A stretch of 64,000 nucleotides of DNA from AV40 sp038230255. Its GTDB lineage: Bacteria; Verrucomicrobiota; Verrucomicrobiia; Chthoniobacterales; UBA10450. Positions 52,801 through 60,598 of this stretch are shown piece after piece. The stretch covers positions 10,650-74,649 of the forward strand of contig JBBRNP010000009.1 in the NCBI GenBank assembly GCA_038230255.1, read 5' to 3'. Each line of letters begins with the position of its first letter. The stretch's first letter is position 1. Made by a program: the position numbers and the translations under genes. A model generated the notes under the pieces. That model did no database searches and was not told the origin of the DNA. It worked only from the letters and a program-made list of their open reading frames with translations.

Positions 52801-54266
52801 ATTTGAGATATCGCTCCATGGATAACAACACGAACAGTACATTTATGCCGGACGTACTGGATCGAATTACTCACATTGCTCATTCTCTAAACGGAACAAC
52901 TCGCACGTTCGACTACGGGTACAGCTCTGTAGGCGATCGCTTGTGGACTAAGCGAGACGGCGGAAATGGTGATGTTTTCGGCTACGATCTGAATGAGCAA
53001 TCAACGTCGGCGCTGCTTAACGTTGCAAATCCTGATACGACCGCCGCCGGATTACAAACCATTGGTTACGATGCGAACGGGAATCGGACGGCATTCTCTC
53101 CATATGGCTCGACTGACACATACACGACGAACAATTTGAATCAGTACACGGTCCGAAACTCTGCGATGGCAAGCTATGATCCGAATGGCAACTTGCTAGC
53201 AGCGTTCGACGCCTCGAACTATATCTACGATGCCCAGAACCGGCTGATCACTGCGAGCAAAGGCGGAACGACAGAGACTTTCAAATACGATGGTTTGGGC
53301 CGGCAAATTAGCCGCACCATTGGCTCCGCCTCGCCAGTTTACAATGTTTACGACGGCTGGGAATTGATTGGCGAATATGCTCCCGGCTCAAATGCTCCAA
53401 ACAACGCGTATTTGTTGGGTTCAAATGAATTGGTCAAAAATCTCACAACCAACCAGTACTACTATCAGGATGCGCTTGGATCGACATCGCATCTGGCCGA
53501 CAATGCCGGCGCGTTGCTGGAATGGTATCGGTACGATCTTCACGGCACGCCATTTGTGAACGGTGATCCATCGAATCACACCTCTTCTTTTAGCGTACGT
53601 CACCTGTTTAATGGTGAACAGTGGTATGGCGAGATTGGAATGTATGATTTACGATTTCGAGCGTATTCACCTGATATTGGTAGATTTTTGCAAACCGATC
53701 CGATTAGGTTTTTCGGCGATCCAACAAACCTCTATCGCTACGTCCAGAATAATCCGCAGAATTGGCAAGACCCATTGGGTTTGAGTACTTTGGGCGCCAC
53801 CGGCGCTCCCGCAAAGAATCCCGATCCTAATTACGTACTCGTGACCGGATCTCCGGTTCCGGGCGGATTTCCCCAACGTTCCGCGGCTGGTAGCGCCCAA
53901 GGCAGTAGCGGTGGCAGCACTGGATCCGGCGGAGAAGCTTTTGAAAACAGGGTTGTTGTGACCGCGAGCGACGTTAATGCGGAGAGCCGGAACGGGAATT
54001 TTAATAATAGCATATCGCGAATCCAGAACGCGCCGACGCCGGGCGTACCGTCTCTTCCTCGGGAGATCCACTTTTGGGGGAATCACGAGGGTAAAAACCC
54101 TTGGAACGGCGTTGTTCACGGCGATAACCATGGAAATAACTATGGTACCGTGTATGGCAACAACTGGGGAGCCAACTTTGGTACTGTGATTGGGGGGCTA
54201 AATTATGGCCCGAACTTAGGAACTGTGATACCACCCACCGGTTCGCCTTCACCCGGCGGCCCATAA
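49815..54266 (+). CDS. RHS/YD-repeat protein with polymorphic C-terminal tail
   Basis: 1483 residues. Signal peptide to ~residue 22, then an N-terminal module (DNPTGVAGELENSG ... TGNAKRSVTDIVVAGSVGAY), many YD repeats (e.g. YDARGLPQKYRDAY, YDTAGRVDTFTNRNA), the RHS core boundary GRFLQTDPIRFFGDPTNLYR and QNWQDPLGL near 1290-1322, and a ~160-residue tail. The tail is Gly/Ser/Asn-rich with NNYGTVYGNNWGANFGTV-like repeats and no recognised toxin fold. The frame is full length. Lies in the tRNA-bracketed segment with its upstream small gene and a downstream pentapeptide gene. Confidence 0.92.
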   Translation: MNKGIFAAMLVSAFATNNLFAQVGNDNPTGVAGELENSGIVTTGCHYNAYTGNAKRSVTDIVVAGSVGAYPLEFTRTSNSRYALEQDDGGNQVDLGSAGNWLHSYQWTLQCKWPYVGGRPTTYTVSYPDGQVVTFAAATNGDPYWRGGKGVRDRLQLVWDTNTSGRAYVIRPDGGKVWFSISKTAGNTLQGIIDPFGQTTTISGSPANFSPNPTGLVTITEPGGRWIKLYYVQTGNPWFYVIDHLTASDGRTIQYGYTLAGHTISSLDPWLSQVTYFNDPSLVATYSYQAPNVPGADSLLRTCVDPMYAGPMWKIAYTYAIGTNADGTPVVYGQILSENYFDGTNIGAAVSTLAVTGAKTRKETRADGKTRTFTYDTNTPPLLVSWTDFKGNPASQTYDTNGYVNALADFNNHTTNFTKNNFTGGLLTKTFPSTPGDTPPGTPRGVVIYTYGSASCADANNRDANNPYYVCTATDEGGHVTSYTRDTARRITQVSYPDGGSESFQYNSFGQITSHTMRAGGLETFEYDARGLPQKYRDAYHAVPSNPSFWYTYDSLDRLSGITDALGTGAGDINHTTNYTYNLRGQRLVLTHPVDGQRHTVTRTYNTDGSLASVADELNHPTSLSYDAYRRVRSLTTPGHGALLATYVFYDSNGTGEDYTHTDSNPTWVVSPSGKKTKDAYDENYRMISVTEAFGSTDAAITGYGYDNVGNLTSIVSPNEQPGEMYSGFSTVIAYDERNRQMSIRDAQSNLTTVKYDAGGHLASATRPNGQGITYDSYDAMNRLQQQTVKQTPDPDAVTKYTYYTSGLLQTMKDPRLVAINSTEAYTYHYDLMGRQDQLTYPRPDVGSNQTTELWHYDTAGRVDTFTNRNAKIATITWDGLNRPTVLSWNDSLTPSVSYGYDPAFRLVSSVNSNATISRMYFDDNLLNTETTTYADNTPRTVTYTYDQDYNRGTIQYPNGAYSLTYQYTGRNQLQNLINNAGGGTVASYNYDKNGNLRYRSMDNNTNSTFMPDVLDRITHIAHSLNGTTRTFDYGYSSVGDRLWTKRDGGNGDVFGYDLNEQSTSALLNVANPDTTAAGLQTIGYDANGNRTAFSPYGSTDTYTTNNLNQYTVRNSAMASYDPNGNLLAAFDASNYIYDAQNRLITASKGGTTETFKYDGLGRQISRTIGSASPVYNVYDGWELIGEYAPGSNAPNNAYLLGSNELVKNLTTNQYYYQDALGSTSHLADNAGALLEWYRYDLHGTPFVNGDPSNHTSSFSVRHLFNGEQWYGEIGMYDLRFRAYSPDIGRFLQTDPIRFFGDPTNLYRYVQNNPQNWQDPLGLSTLGATGAPAKNPDPNYVLVTGSPVPGGFPQRSAAGSAQGSSGGSTGSGGEAFENRVVVTASDVNAESRNGNFNNSISRIQNAPTPGVPSLPREIHFWGNHEGKNPWNGVVHGDNHGNNYGTVYGNNWGANFGTVIGGLNYGPNLGTVIPPTGSPSPGGP

Positions 54267-54328
54267 ACCGTCATATTTTTGGTGCGAAAACCCGTAGATG
54301 AGAATTCAGTCTTCCTCATTATTTAGCT

Positions 54329-54706
54329 ATGAAATTAACAGCGATTTTGCTAATAGCCCAACTTGCGTCCGTCCTGCTGGCCCAGTCCTCTCCGCCAACA
54401 GCTGCCACTGGCGCAACTCCTAGGGCGTCACAACTTTTTCAAGACACTGATCTATACCAGGCGCATTTTCGTCGCGTGACGATGACAAATGCCCGGATCG
54501 AAGAAAGCGATCTCAGTCATCTAGTATTGCGGAGTGTCGACCTCACGGACATGGAGCTAACGTCCGCGAACCTAACCGGGGCTAAACTTCGTTATTTAAA
54601 GCTGTCCGGGGTCCAGATAACGGATTGTGATATTAGCGGTATGAAAATCAATGGGATTTTGGTGACAGATCTGCTGGATTCCTATGCCAAGAGCAAAGGG
54701 AGGTAA
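54329..54706 (+). CDS. Exported pentapeptide-repeat protein
   Basis: 125 residues, ATG at 54329. Signal peptide (MKLTAILLIAQLASVLLAQS), then ~80 residues of A/V(D/N)LxX-type pentapeptides (HLVLRSVDLTDMELTSANLT, GAKLRYLKLSGVQI) giving a right-handed quadrilateral beta-helix. It lies 62 nt after the RHS stop, where RHS immunity genes usually sit, but the signal peptide is unusual for an immunity protein. Could be an immunity-like partner in the periplasm or a surface accessory. Confidence 0.82.
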   Translation: MKLTAILLIAQLASVLLAQSSPPTAATGATPRASQLFQDTDLYQAHFRRVTMTNARIEESDLSHLVLRSVDLTDMELTSANLTGAKLRYLKLSGVQITDCDISGMKINGILVTDLLDSYAKSKGR

Positions 54707-55030
54707 CTTATCGGCCTGAAATGGAAGACTGCGGGTCAAATCTAAACATTCTTCTGAAACTTGAAGGCTGATCCGCCTTCAGGGGATTACGGCGTGACGA
54801 GAATTCTGAAACGCTGAATGGAGCTGTGCGCGCATGAAAAATCGCAGGCGAGACGCCTCTCGCCATATAACCTAGCTAAACGATTTCGACCGGTTGTCCC
54901 GAAATTACAACGATGCCGCGGTCGGTCTTGGTGCGAATCAAGCGCCCCCCTTCAGTCCACTCCTGTCGCGCAATGCCGTTGTCCGCGCTGAAAATCTGTT
55001 TCGCTAGGTAACATTGATTACCGACACGGC

Positions 55031-55225
55031 TTATCTTTGGTCGCGTTGGTGCCGTCGCCGGTAACGCAGCAGAATTTCAAATTTTTCGGTTTCTGGCACG
55101 AACCCGATGGCTTCCAGCAGGTCACGAGCTTCCTTCTATCGGCGTTGTCTCTGTTGTTTTTGGTATTTCTTATCGATATATTCCTGAGAACAGTTCTGCC
55201 GGCGCGGACGGTGAATTTCTGCCAT
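55031..55225 (-). pseudogene. Small ORF interrupted by an in-frame TAG
   Basis: From the ATG at 55225 (preceded by TGAGGTAA) the frame gives 29 basic residues (MAEIHRPRRQNCSQEYIDKK...), then TAG at 55136-55138, and continues open for ~34 more codons (EARDLLEAIGFVPETEKFEI...) to TAA at 55031. The second part is helix-like and charged, unlike random sequence. Either a decayed gene of ~64 codons or two unrelated frames. Confidence 0.3.
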
Positions 55226-55247
55226 TTTGGCGAAATTACCTCAGGGT

Positions 55248-55292
55248 CCACCTGTTTTGCCCCCCTGGCGCTGCAAGTTCGGTCTACTCCTG
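55248..55292. repeat. 45-bp repeat near right end of putative island
   Basis: CCACCTGTTTTGCCCCCCTG and the following bases match 48561-48605 with about five mismatches, same orientation. Lies 112 nt before the tRNA 5' half. Confidence 0.7.
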
Positions 55293-55404
55293 TCCAGAAG
55301 TGTCCACACGATTGTCCGGAGTTCGGACAACGGGAATTCTTTTAGCGTCCGCACCTATCACGCACCGTCCACATCCGGCCTGACGAGGCAGAAATGCGCG
55401 AAAA

Positions 55405-55446
55405 CTCATTGCGAACGAGACGCTCTACCAACTGAGCTATACCCCC
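55405..55446 (-). repeat. Partial tRNA-Ala(CGC): exact copy of the first 42 nt
   Basis: Identical to 48459-48500: the 5' acceptor strand, D arm and the anticodon arm up to its 3' strand. The T arm and 3' acceptor are missing, so it cannot be a functional tRNA. Beyond the tRNA 5' end the next ~15 nt (GAAATCGTTGAAAG) still resemble those at 48501 (AAAATCTTTGGAAAG). Confidence 0.85.
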
Positions 55447-55612
55447 GAAATCGTTGAAAGATTATCACGTCGATCGCGATTTTCATCAAGCATTGTCCGC
55501 CGAATTTGGAATGCGCTGACGTCCTGAAGGAAAACCTTGGTTTCGAGGATTGTTTCCGATACTATTCGGCGACGCCGTGGTTAAATGACTGCGACGCGCA
55601 GGAGGTCCCCTT

Positions 55613-56035
55613 ATGAAAAACTACAACTCGAGCAGCAAGCTGATCGTTCTCCTTTTAGCCGTAATAAATCTCGCGGTCACCGCAGCGATGGACGCCGGCG
55701 CAGGCCCCGATTTCAGCCGTCACGAACTGATGGGCAATAGCGGTTTGACGATCTTTAGAGGCGCCGATTTCGGCAATCAACTCGGTCTGAGTATCTCCAT
55801 TGATGGGATTCCGATTACGACGCTTTCCTGGGGCGAAGGTTATCGAGCCGTCGTTCGGCCCGGCCGCCATCGGATAACTGTCACTGACACTCCATCGCCT
55901 TACGGCAAGACCAAGTTTACTCATCGAACCGTCGATTTCGTTCCCGGCCAGAGTTACTCGTTTACGGCGCTATGGGAAGTCGAGACGATCCTTCTCGAAG
56001 ACGGCGGCTATCAGTATCACGGTTTTTACCGATAG
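55613..56035 (+). CDS. Exported small beta-rich protein
   Basis: 140 residues; ATG at 55613 with a strong ribosome site GGAGGT at 55601-55606. Signal peptide KLIVLLLAVINLAVTAAMDA. The mature part has LSISIDGIPITTLSWGEGYR and VVRPGRHRITVTDTP, a pattern like PEGA-type surface domains (IDG...PG.H.I.V). A role in the envelope is likely; function unknown. Convergent with the BNR-repeat protein gene. Confidence 0.8.
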   Translation: MKNYNSSSKLIVLLLAVINLAVTAAMDAGAGPDFSRHELMGNSGLTIFRGADFGNQLGLSISIDGIPITTLSWGEGYRAVVRPGRHRITVTDTPSPYGKTKFTHRTVDFVPGQSYSFTALWEVETILLEDGGYQYHGFYR

Positions 56036-56055
56036 CTGATCGCCAACGTTGATTG

Positions 56056-59000
56056 TCAGTGCAGCATAGTCGCTGGCACGCCTGTCGTCCCTGAACCGGT
56101 TTCTGTTTCGCTGATCGCGACTTTCGCCGGTGGCGCTGCGATTGCGGGCTTTCCTTTTGATTTGAGCGAATCGTTCAAGCTCGGCAAATCTTTCGTCAGC
56201 AACTGATCGAATTCCTTGGTCACGTCTCCCAATTCCCGGCGCAGAGCGTCGATGTAAGCGATTTGATAATCACCCGGCTTGCCTTCGAAGCTGAGAAGCG
56301 CGCCGTAGAGTTGGTCGGTGTGCTCACGCAGGCGTTCTTCACCGGTTATGGCACCGCCTTCTTTGGTCGCGACGATTTTCTTGCGCACGTTCTCGATCTT
56401 GTCGTCGAAACCTTTGATGCTCTTTTTCAACGGATCATTTTCCGGAATGGCTGACGCCGCTTTTGCCACATCGCTTCGCAAAGATATGATTCGGGCCATT
56501 AACGCGCTTTCGTCATTGAAAAGCGCGTGCACATTCATGGCCGCGTCGTACTGCGCCTTCCGATCTTCTGCGGTAAACTTTGCCCGCCGATCCAAGCCGA
56601 CGGTCAACTTTGTTTCATAAACTTTTCCGGCTTTCGTCAGACGAATGGTGTAATCTCCGGGGACGAGGCGCGGGCCGCGCGTCCCAGCGAAAGCAAGTTG
56701 CGCGGCGGGCGGCACGCGCGGCGGTTTTTCGCGCATGCTCCAGGTCACACGGTTTAAACCGGAACGCTTGCTTGCCGGAATCTCATCGATCACGCGCCCG
56801 GTTGAATCGAGGATCTCGATCTTCAATTTCCCGAAGAGATGACGCGTCCGCTGATAATAGGTGATAACCGCCGCATCCGGCGGATTGTCGCCGACAAATA
56901 CGGCATCGCCATTGGCCCAGCCGCCGTTGCCTTCAATGCGTTGCTGTACCGGCCGAGCGGAAACGAACGCAACTTCCTGCGAAGTCACATCGTTCGTCAG
57001 GTTACGAAGCGGGACAATGTCGTCGATAATCCAAATGCCGCGGCCATGAGTGGCGAGGACCAGATCGTTCTCGCGCGGGTGAATCGCCAAATCGCGCACC
57101 GCCGCCGCCGGAAAATGGTTGCCTTTGAATTGGGCCCAGTTTTTCCCGCCGTCGATTGAGACCCACAGTCCAAACTCGGTGCCCAAAAACAGCAAGTCCG
57201 GTTTTTCCAAGTCTTCCTTGATCACGTGCGCGTAGCCGCGAACGCCTTTTGCATCCTGCGCGCTGATCAACGGCGCCCAGGTCTTTCCGTAATCGGTCGT
57301 GCGATAGACATACGGCGCCATGTCGCCAAATGTATGTCGATCGAACGCGGCATAAGCGGTGGCCGCGTCGAAGTTGCTGGCTTGGACCCAACTCACCCAC
57401 GAACTTTTTGGAAGACCGGGAACGTTCGCTACAACGTTGTTCCAGGTTTTGCCGGCGTCACGCGTGAGTTGGAGATTTCCGTCATCGGTTCCGACCCAGA
57501 TCAAATTCTTGTCCTTGGGCGATTCGCTGATCGAATAAATTGTGGTGTGCATTTCCGCCGATGAATTGTCGACGGTCACGCCGCCCGACTGTTCCTGCTT
57601 TTGCTTTTGCGGATCGTTTGTGGTCAGATCCGGCGAAATGCGTTCCCAGGTTTGGCCATGATCGCGCGAGCGAAATAAAAACTGCGCGCCGATGTAAACC
57701 GTTCCCTTCTCGTTCGGTGAGAGTGCGACCGGCGTGTTCCAGTTGTAGCGCAGCTTCTCGTTGTAATTCGGTCGCGGCTTGATGTTGCGCGCTTCGTGCG
57801 TGTGGCGATTGACGCGTCCGATCTCGCCGCCCTGATACTCCGCGTAAATGTAATCGGCATCTGCCGGGTCCGGGAACATCCAGAACCCATCACCGTTGTA
57901 CATGTTTTCCCAGCGATGATTTGTGATCCCGCCCGGATATTGAGAATCGCCCACCCACGAGCTGTTGTCCTGAAGACCGCCGTAAACGCGATACGGGTCT
58001 TCGTTATCCAAACTCACGTGATAAAATTGGGAGACCGGAAGATTTTCGCCTTTCCACCATTTGCTCCCGCCGTTGTAGGAGTACCACATTCCTCCATCGT
58101 CGCCGGCGAAAACGGTTTGCGGATTGGTTGGGTCGATCCAAACGTCGTGGGTGTCGCCATGACTTCCTTGAAAACCGCCGACCACCGCGAAACTCTTGCC
58201 GCCGTCTTCACTTAAAATCAGCGCGCCATCCGGTTTAAACACGCGGTCGGGATTCTTTGGATCGACAACTAGCCGCGCGAAATAGAACGGACGCCACACC
58301 ATCCAATTGCTTTTGTCCCGCTTGTCCCAGGTCGCGCCGCCATCGTCGGAAACGAAGAGGGCGCTGTCGGGCGATTCAACCAGGCAATAAACGCGTTTCG
58401 GATTCGACGGCGCGATCGCAACCGCAAGCCGGCCATAAGGCTTTTTCGGGAAACCTTTGCTGGCTTCCGGAGTCACTTCGGTCCACGTCTCACCGCCGTC
58501 GCTCGAACGAAACAATCCGCTGGCTGAAGGTTTGTCCGGTCCGTCGCCGCCGGATCGATATTCCCAGCCTTTGCGCCGAAAATCCCACATGCAGGCAAAC
58601 ATCGAGTTCGCGTTCGCCGGATCAATCGCGACGTCCGTGCAACCGGTGGAAAGGTTCGCTCCTTTGAGAACTTGTTTCCAAGTCTTACCGCCGTCGCTTG
58701 TTTTATAAAGACCGCGATCCGGCGAGTCGCTCCAGAGCGCGCCTGGAACCGCGGCAAAAACGATATCGCTCTTGCCGGGGGCGACGGCGATACGCGCAAT
58801 CCGTTCCGACTTTTCCAAGCCAAGGTGGTTCCAGGTCTCGCCGCCATCAGTGGACTTGTAAATTCCGTCGCCGATCGAGACGCTGTTGCGCGTCCACGTT
58901 TCTCCGGTTCCGACCCAGACATTCTTGGCATTGTTCGGGTCAATCGTGACCGCGCCGATGGATTGAGCAGATTGCTCGTCAAAAACCGGGCGATATCGCG

Positions 59001-59376
59001 TTCCGCCATCGTCGGATTTCCAAACGCCTCCGCTGGCGGCCCCCACAATCAACGTGATCTTCCCCGAAGGTTCCTTCGTTCCCGCGATCGCCGAGATGCG
59101 TCCGCTCATCGCGGCCGAGCCGATGTTGCGGGTACCCAAACCGGAAATGGTCGCGGATGTGAATGAAGATTCTTCCGCGCGCGAGCTCGTTGCCGCAAAG
59201 CAAATGGCAAAAGAGAGTGTTAGTGCAGAAAGAATTACCCTCACCTCAATCCTCTCCCAAAGGGAGAGGCGGCCCCTTCTGCCCGAGGGAGAAGGCTGGG
59301 ATGAGGGCTCTGTCGTAAAAAGTCGCGACAATGACTTCGAATTTGCAACGAGTGAAAGAAAATTTAATAAGCGCAT
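56056..59376 (-). CDS. Secreted VPS10/sortilin-like BNR-repeat protein
   Basis: Up to 1106 residues. After a signal peptide (VILSALTLSFAICFAATSSR) come many Asp-box/BNR repeats (KSDDGGTRYRPVF, KSTDGGETWNHLG, SSDGGETWTEVTP, RSRDHGQTWERIS) that form a beta-propeller of the sortilin/photosystem-II-assembly-like type, then a C-terminal helical region (~930-1090). The natural start is uncertain: the ATG at 59376 gives a 44-residue preface made partly of a palindromic repeat (59238-59307), while a GTG at 59244 places the signal peptide at the N-terminus. Function unknown; such proteins bind or degrade extracellular substrates. Confidence 0.88.
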   Translation of the reverse strand: MRLLNFLSLVANSKSLSRLFTTEPSSQPSPSGRRGRLSLWERIEVRVILSALTLSFAICFAATSSRAEESSFTSATISGLGTRNIGSAAMSGRISAIAGTKEPSGKITLIVGAASGGVWKSDDGGTRYRPVFDEQSAQSIGAVTIDPNNAKNVWVGTGETWTRNSVSIGDGIYKSTDGGETWNHLGLEKSERIARIAVAPGKSDIVFAAVPGALWSDSPDRGLYKTSDGGKTWKQVLKGANLSTGCTDVAIDPANANSMFACMWDFRRKGWEYRSGGDGPDKPSASGLFRSSDGGETWTEVTPEASKGFPKKPYGRLAVAIAPSNPKRVYCLVESPDSALFVSDDGGATWDKRDKSNWMVWRPFYFARLVVDPKNPDRVFKPDGALILSEDGGKSFAVVGGFQGSHGDTHDVWIDPTNPQTVFAGDDGGMWYSYNGGSKWWKGENLPVSQFYHVSLDNEDPYRVYGGLQDNSSWVGDSQYPGGITNHRWENMYNGDGFWMFPDPADADYIYAEYQGGEIGRVNRHTHEARNIKPRPNYNEKLRYNWNTPVALSPNEKGTVYIGAQFLFRSRDHGQTWERISPDLTTNDPQKQKQEQSGGVTVDNSSAEMHTTIYSISESPKDKNLIWVGTDDGNLQLTRDAGKTWNNVVANVPGLPKSSWVSWVQASNFDAATAYAAFDRHTFGDMAPYVYRTTDYGKTWAPLISAQDAKGVRGYAHVIKEDLEKPDLLFLGTEFGLWVSIDGGKNWAQFKGNHFPAAAVRDLAIHPRENDLVLATHGRGIWIIDDIVPLRNLTNDVTSQEVAFVSARPVQQRIEGNGGWANGDAVFVGDNPPDAAVITYYQRTRHLFGKLKIEILDSTGRVIDEIPASKRSGLNRVTWSMREKPPRVPPAAQLAFAGTRGPRLVPGDYTIRLTKAGKVYETKLTVGLDRRAKFTAEDRKAQYDAAMNVHALFNDESALMARIISLRSDVAKAASAIPENDPLKKSIKGFDDKIENVRKKIVATKEGGAITGEERLREHTDQLYGALLSFEGKPGDYQIAYIDALRRELGDVTKEFDQLLTKDLPSLNDSLKSKGKPAIAAPPAKVAISETETGSGTTGVPATMLH
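59238..59307. repeat. Palindromic repeat at the 5' end of the BNR-repeat gene
   Basis: Outer ends CCCTCACC... and ...GATGAGGG, with an inner perfect hairpin CCTCTCCC AAA GGGAGAGG at 59251-59269. If translated (minus strand) it gives an SQPSPSGRRGRLSLWERIEV-like peptide. Confidence 0.8.
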
Positions 59377-59388
59377 GATTAAAGAGAA

Positions 59389-60147
59389 TTATTTGGAAGC
59401 CGATGCCGGGAAATGAAAGATCGCGTCGTCCACCGGCACGTTGGCTTCAGCTTTTTCGATAACGATTTTTTGTTTGTCCGGGTCGCCTTTGCGCCCGGCT
59501 TCGAGCGAGAACGGAACGAAGACGCCGCCGATCTTTTCGTAGTCGCTAAGGTCTTCTTCCACTTCTTCCTGGGCGCCGTGTCTGATCCGCTGAGTTAGAA
59601 TTCGGATTTCGAGGAAGTGATCGGGATCGAGATAAACAAAGTTCACGTCGCCATTCTTGCGCGCCACTTTGATCTTGTAGGCCGATGTTCCATCGACATC
59701 TTCCCGCCCGAGATACTCGAGCGTGCTCTCTTTTGCTTTCCAATCGACCAACGGTCCGTCGATTTCGGCATCTTCCATCAACGGTTTGACGTCGTCGGCG
59801 GAAAGCTTTTCCGGATCTTTGCGGCCTTGGAACGGGGATATCTTCCATCCTTCTTTGCCATCGTAAGCCTGGACGGCGGTCATGCCTTGCAGCGTGAATT
59901 CCGCGCGGACTTCGCCGGGCCGCTTTTTGGTTTCGGCGTAAGCCAGCTCAAGCTGCCCTTCGTTCACGATCATTTTGCCGGTGCTGCGCAATGATTGCAG
60001 AGCGCGCAACGCGTCCGCTCCGCCCTTTGCTTCGATGTTTTTTGTTACCAACTCATCGAGCGTGGGCGCTTTCTGATCTGGAGTTTCTGCCGCGGGTGAA
60101 ACCAACGCGACACCAATGACGAAGAGAGCAATTAAACGTAAATGCAT
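59389..60147 (-). CDS. LolA-like outer-membrane lipoprotein-sorting-type protein
   Basis: 252 residues from the ATG at 60147 (MHLRLIALFVIGVALVSPAA, a signal peptide). The upstream ATG at 60216 is less likely because it hides the signal peptide. The mature protein is predicted beta-rich: TGKMIVNEGQLELAYAETKK, AYDGKEGWKISPFQG, YKIKVARKNGDVNFVYLDPD. This is the LolA/LppX incomplete-barrel pattern, with EIRI and a long insert. It could carry lipids or lipoproteins across the periplasm. Lies 12 nt upstream of the BNR gene start, same strand. Confidence 0.82.
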   Translation of the reverse strand: MHLRLIALFVIGVALVSPAAETPDQKAPTLDELVTKNIEAKGGADALRALQSLRSTGKMIVNEGQLELAYAETKKRPGEVRAEFTLQGMTAVQAYDGKEGWKISPFQGRKDPEKLSADDVKPLMEDAEIDGPLVDWKAKESTLEYLGREDVDGTSAYKIKVARKNGDVNFVYLDPDHFLEIRILTQRIRHGAQEEVEEDLSDYEKIGGVFVPFSLEAGRKGDPDKQKIVIEKAEANVPVDDAIFHFPASASK

Positions 60148-60598
60148 ATGAGGTTGAGCCGAAGCGACGCAGAAACAGAATCGTCGCGCCGCTTTAGTAT
60201 GCAAAGGATATGCCAAACGCGGCTTGTCGCTACAAGCTGCTTCTAATCAGCGTTTTATTCCGTGCCGCGAAAATTTCCGATTTTGCCGGCGTCCCAAGAC
60301 TGGGATTTTCCTGTTCGGTTTTGGGACAACGTCGCACCGAAATGTTGATCTTAGAAACGCTTCACTTTTGTGACGGCGGACTATTTATCGCGCCGTAGCC
60401 TTAGCGAAGGCGGATCCTCGGCGATTCGGGTAGGTGTGTCTGCGCGCCAATAAAATAAAAATAATATTGACCGCAAGTCCCCCTTTTCGGTAAACGAATC
60501 TCACGTCCTCGCCCCCCAGGCACCGCCCACTGAGAGCTGTCGGATTCAGCTCGACGACGCCCGGTCGGCAAGCGCGTTGGAAATCAAACCCGGTGTCT
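60148..60598. other. 451-bp region upstream of the second RHS gene
   Basis: No credible gene; a 62-codon frame at 60210-60398 lacks protein character. Contains the CGCCGTAGCCTTAGCGAAGG palindrome core at ~60392-60413, an AT-rich stretch (TAAAATAAAAATAATATTGA) at 60451-60470, likely part of the RHS promoter, and GCAAGTCCCC at 60473-60482, which also occurs before the first RHS operon. Confidence 0.55.

Larger units (their letters stand above)
54707..55612. other. 906-bp region without a complete gene
   Basis: Contains a possible broken small ORF on the minus strand (55031-55225), the right copy of the 45-bp repeat (55248-55292) and the tRNA-Ala 5' half (55405-55446). The other open frames here are short, overlap these features and have no protein character. 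Confidence 0.6.

Noticed and set aside
55227..55457. Plus-strand frame reading through the 45-bp repeat and the tRNA 5' half
   Set aside because: Its C-terminus is simply the tRNA fragment translated, a common false ORF.
60210..60398. 62-codon plus-strand frame before the second RHS gene
   Set aside because: No ribosome site, no protein-like pattern, and it lies in a likely promoter region with a palindrome.
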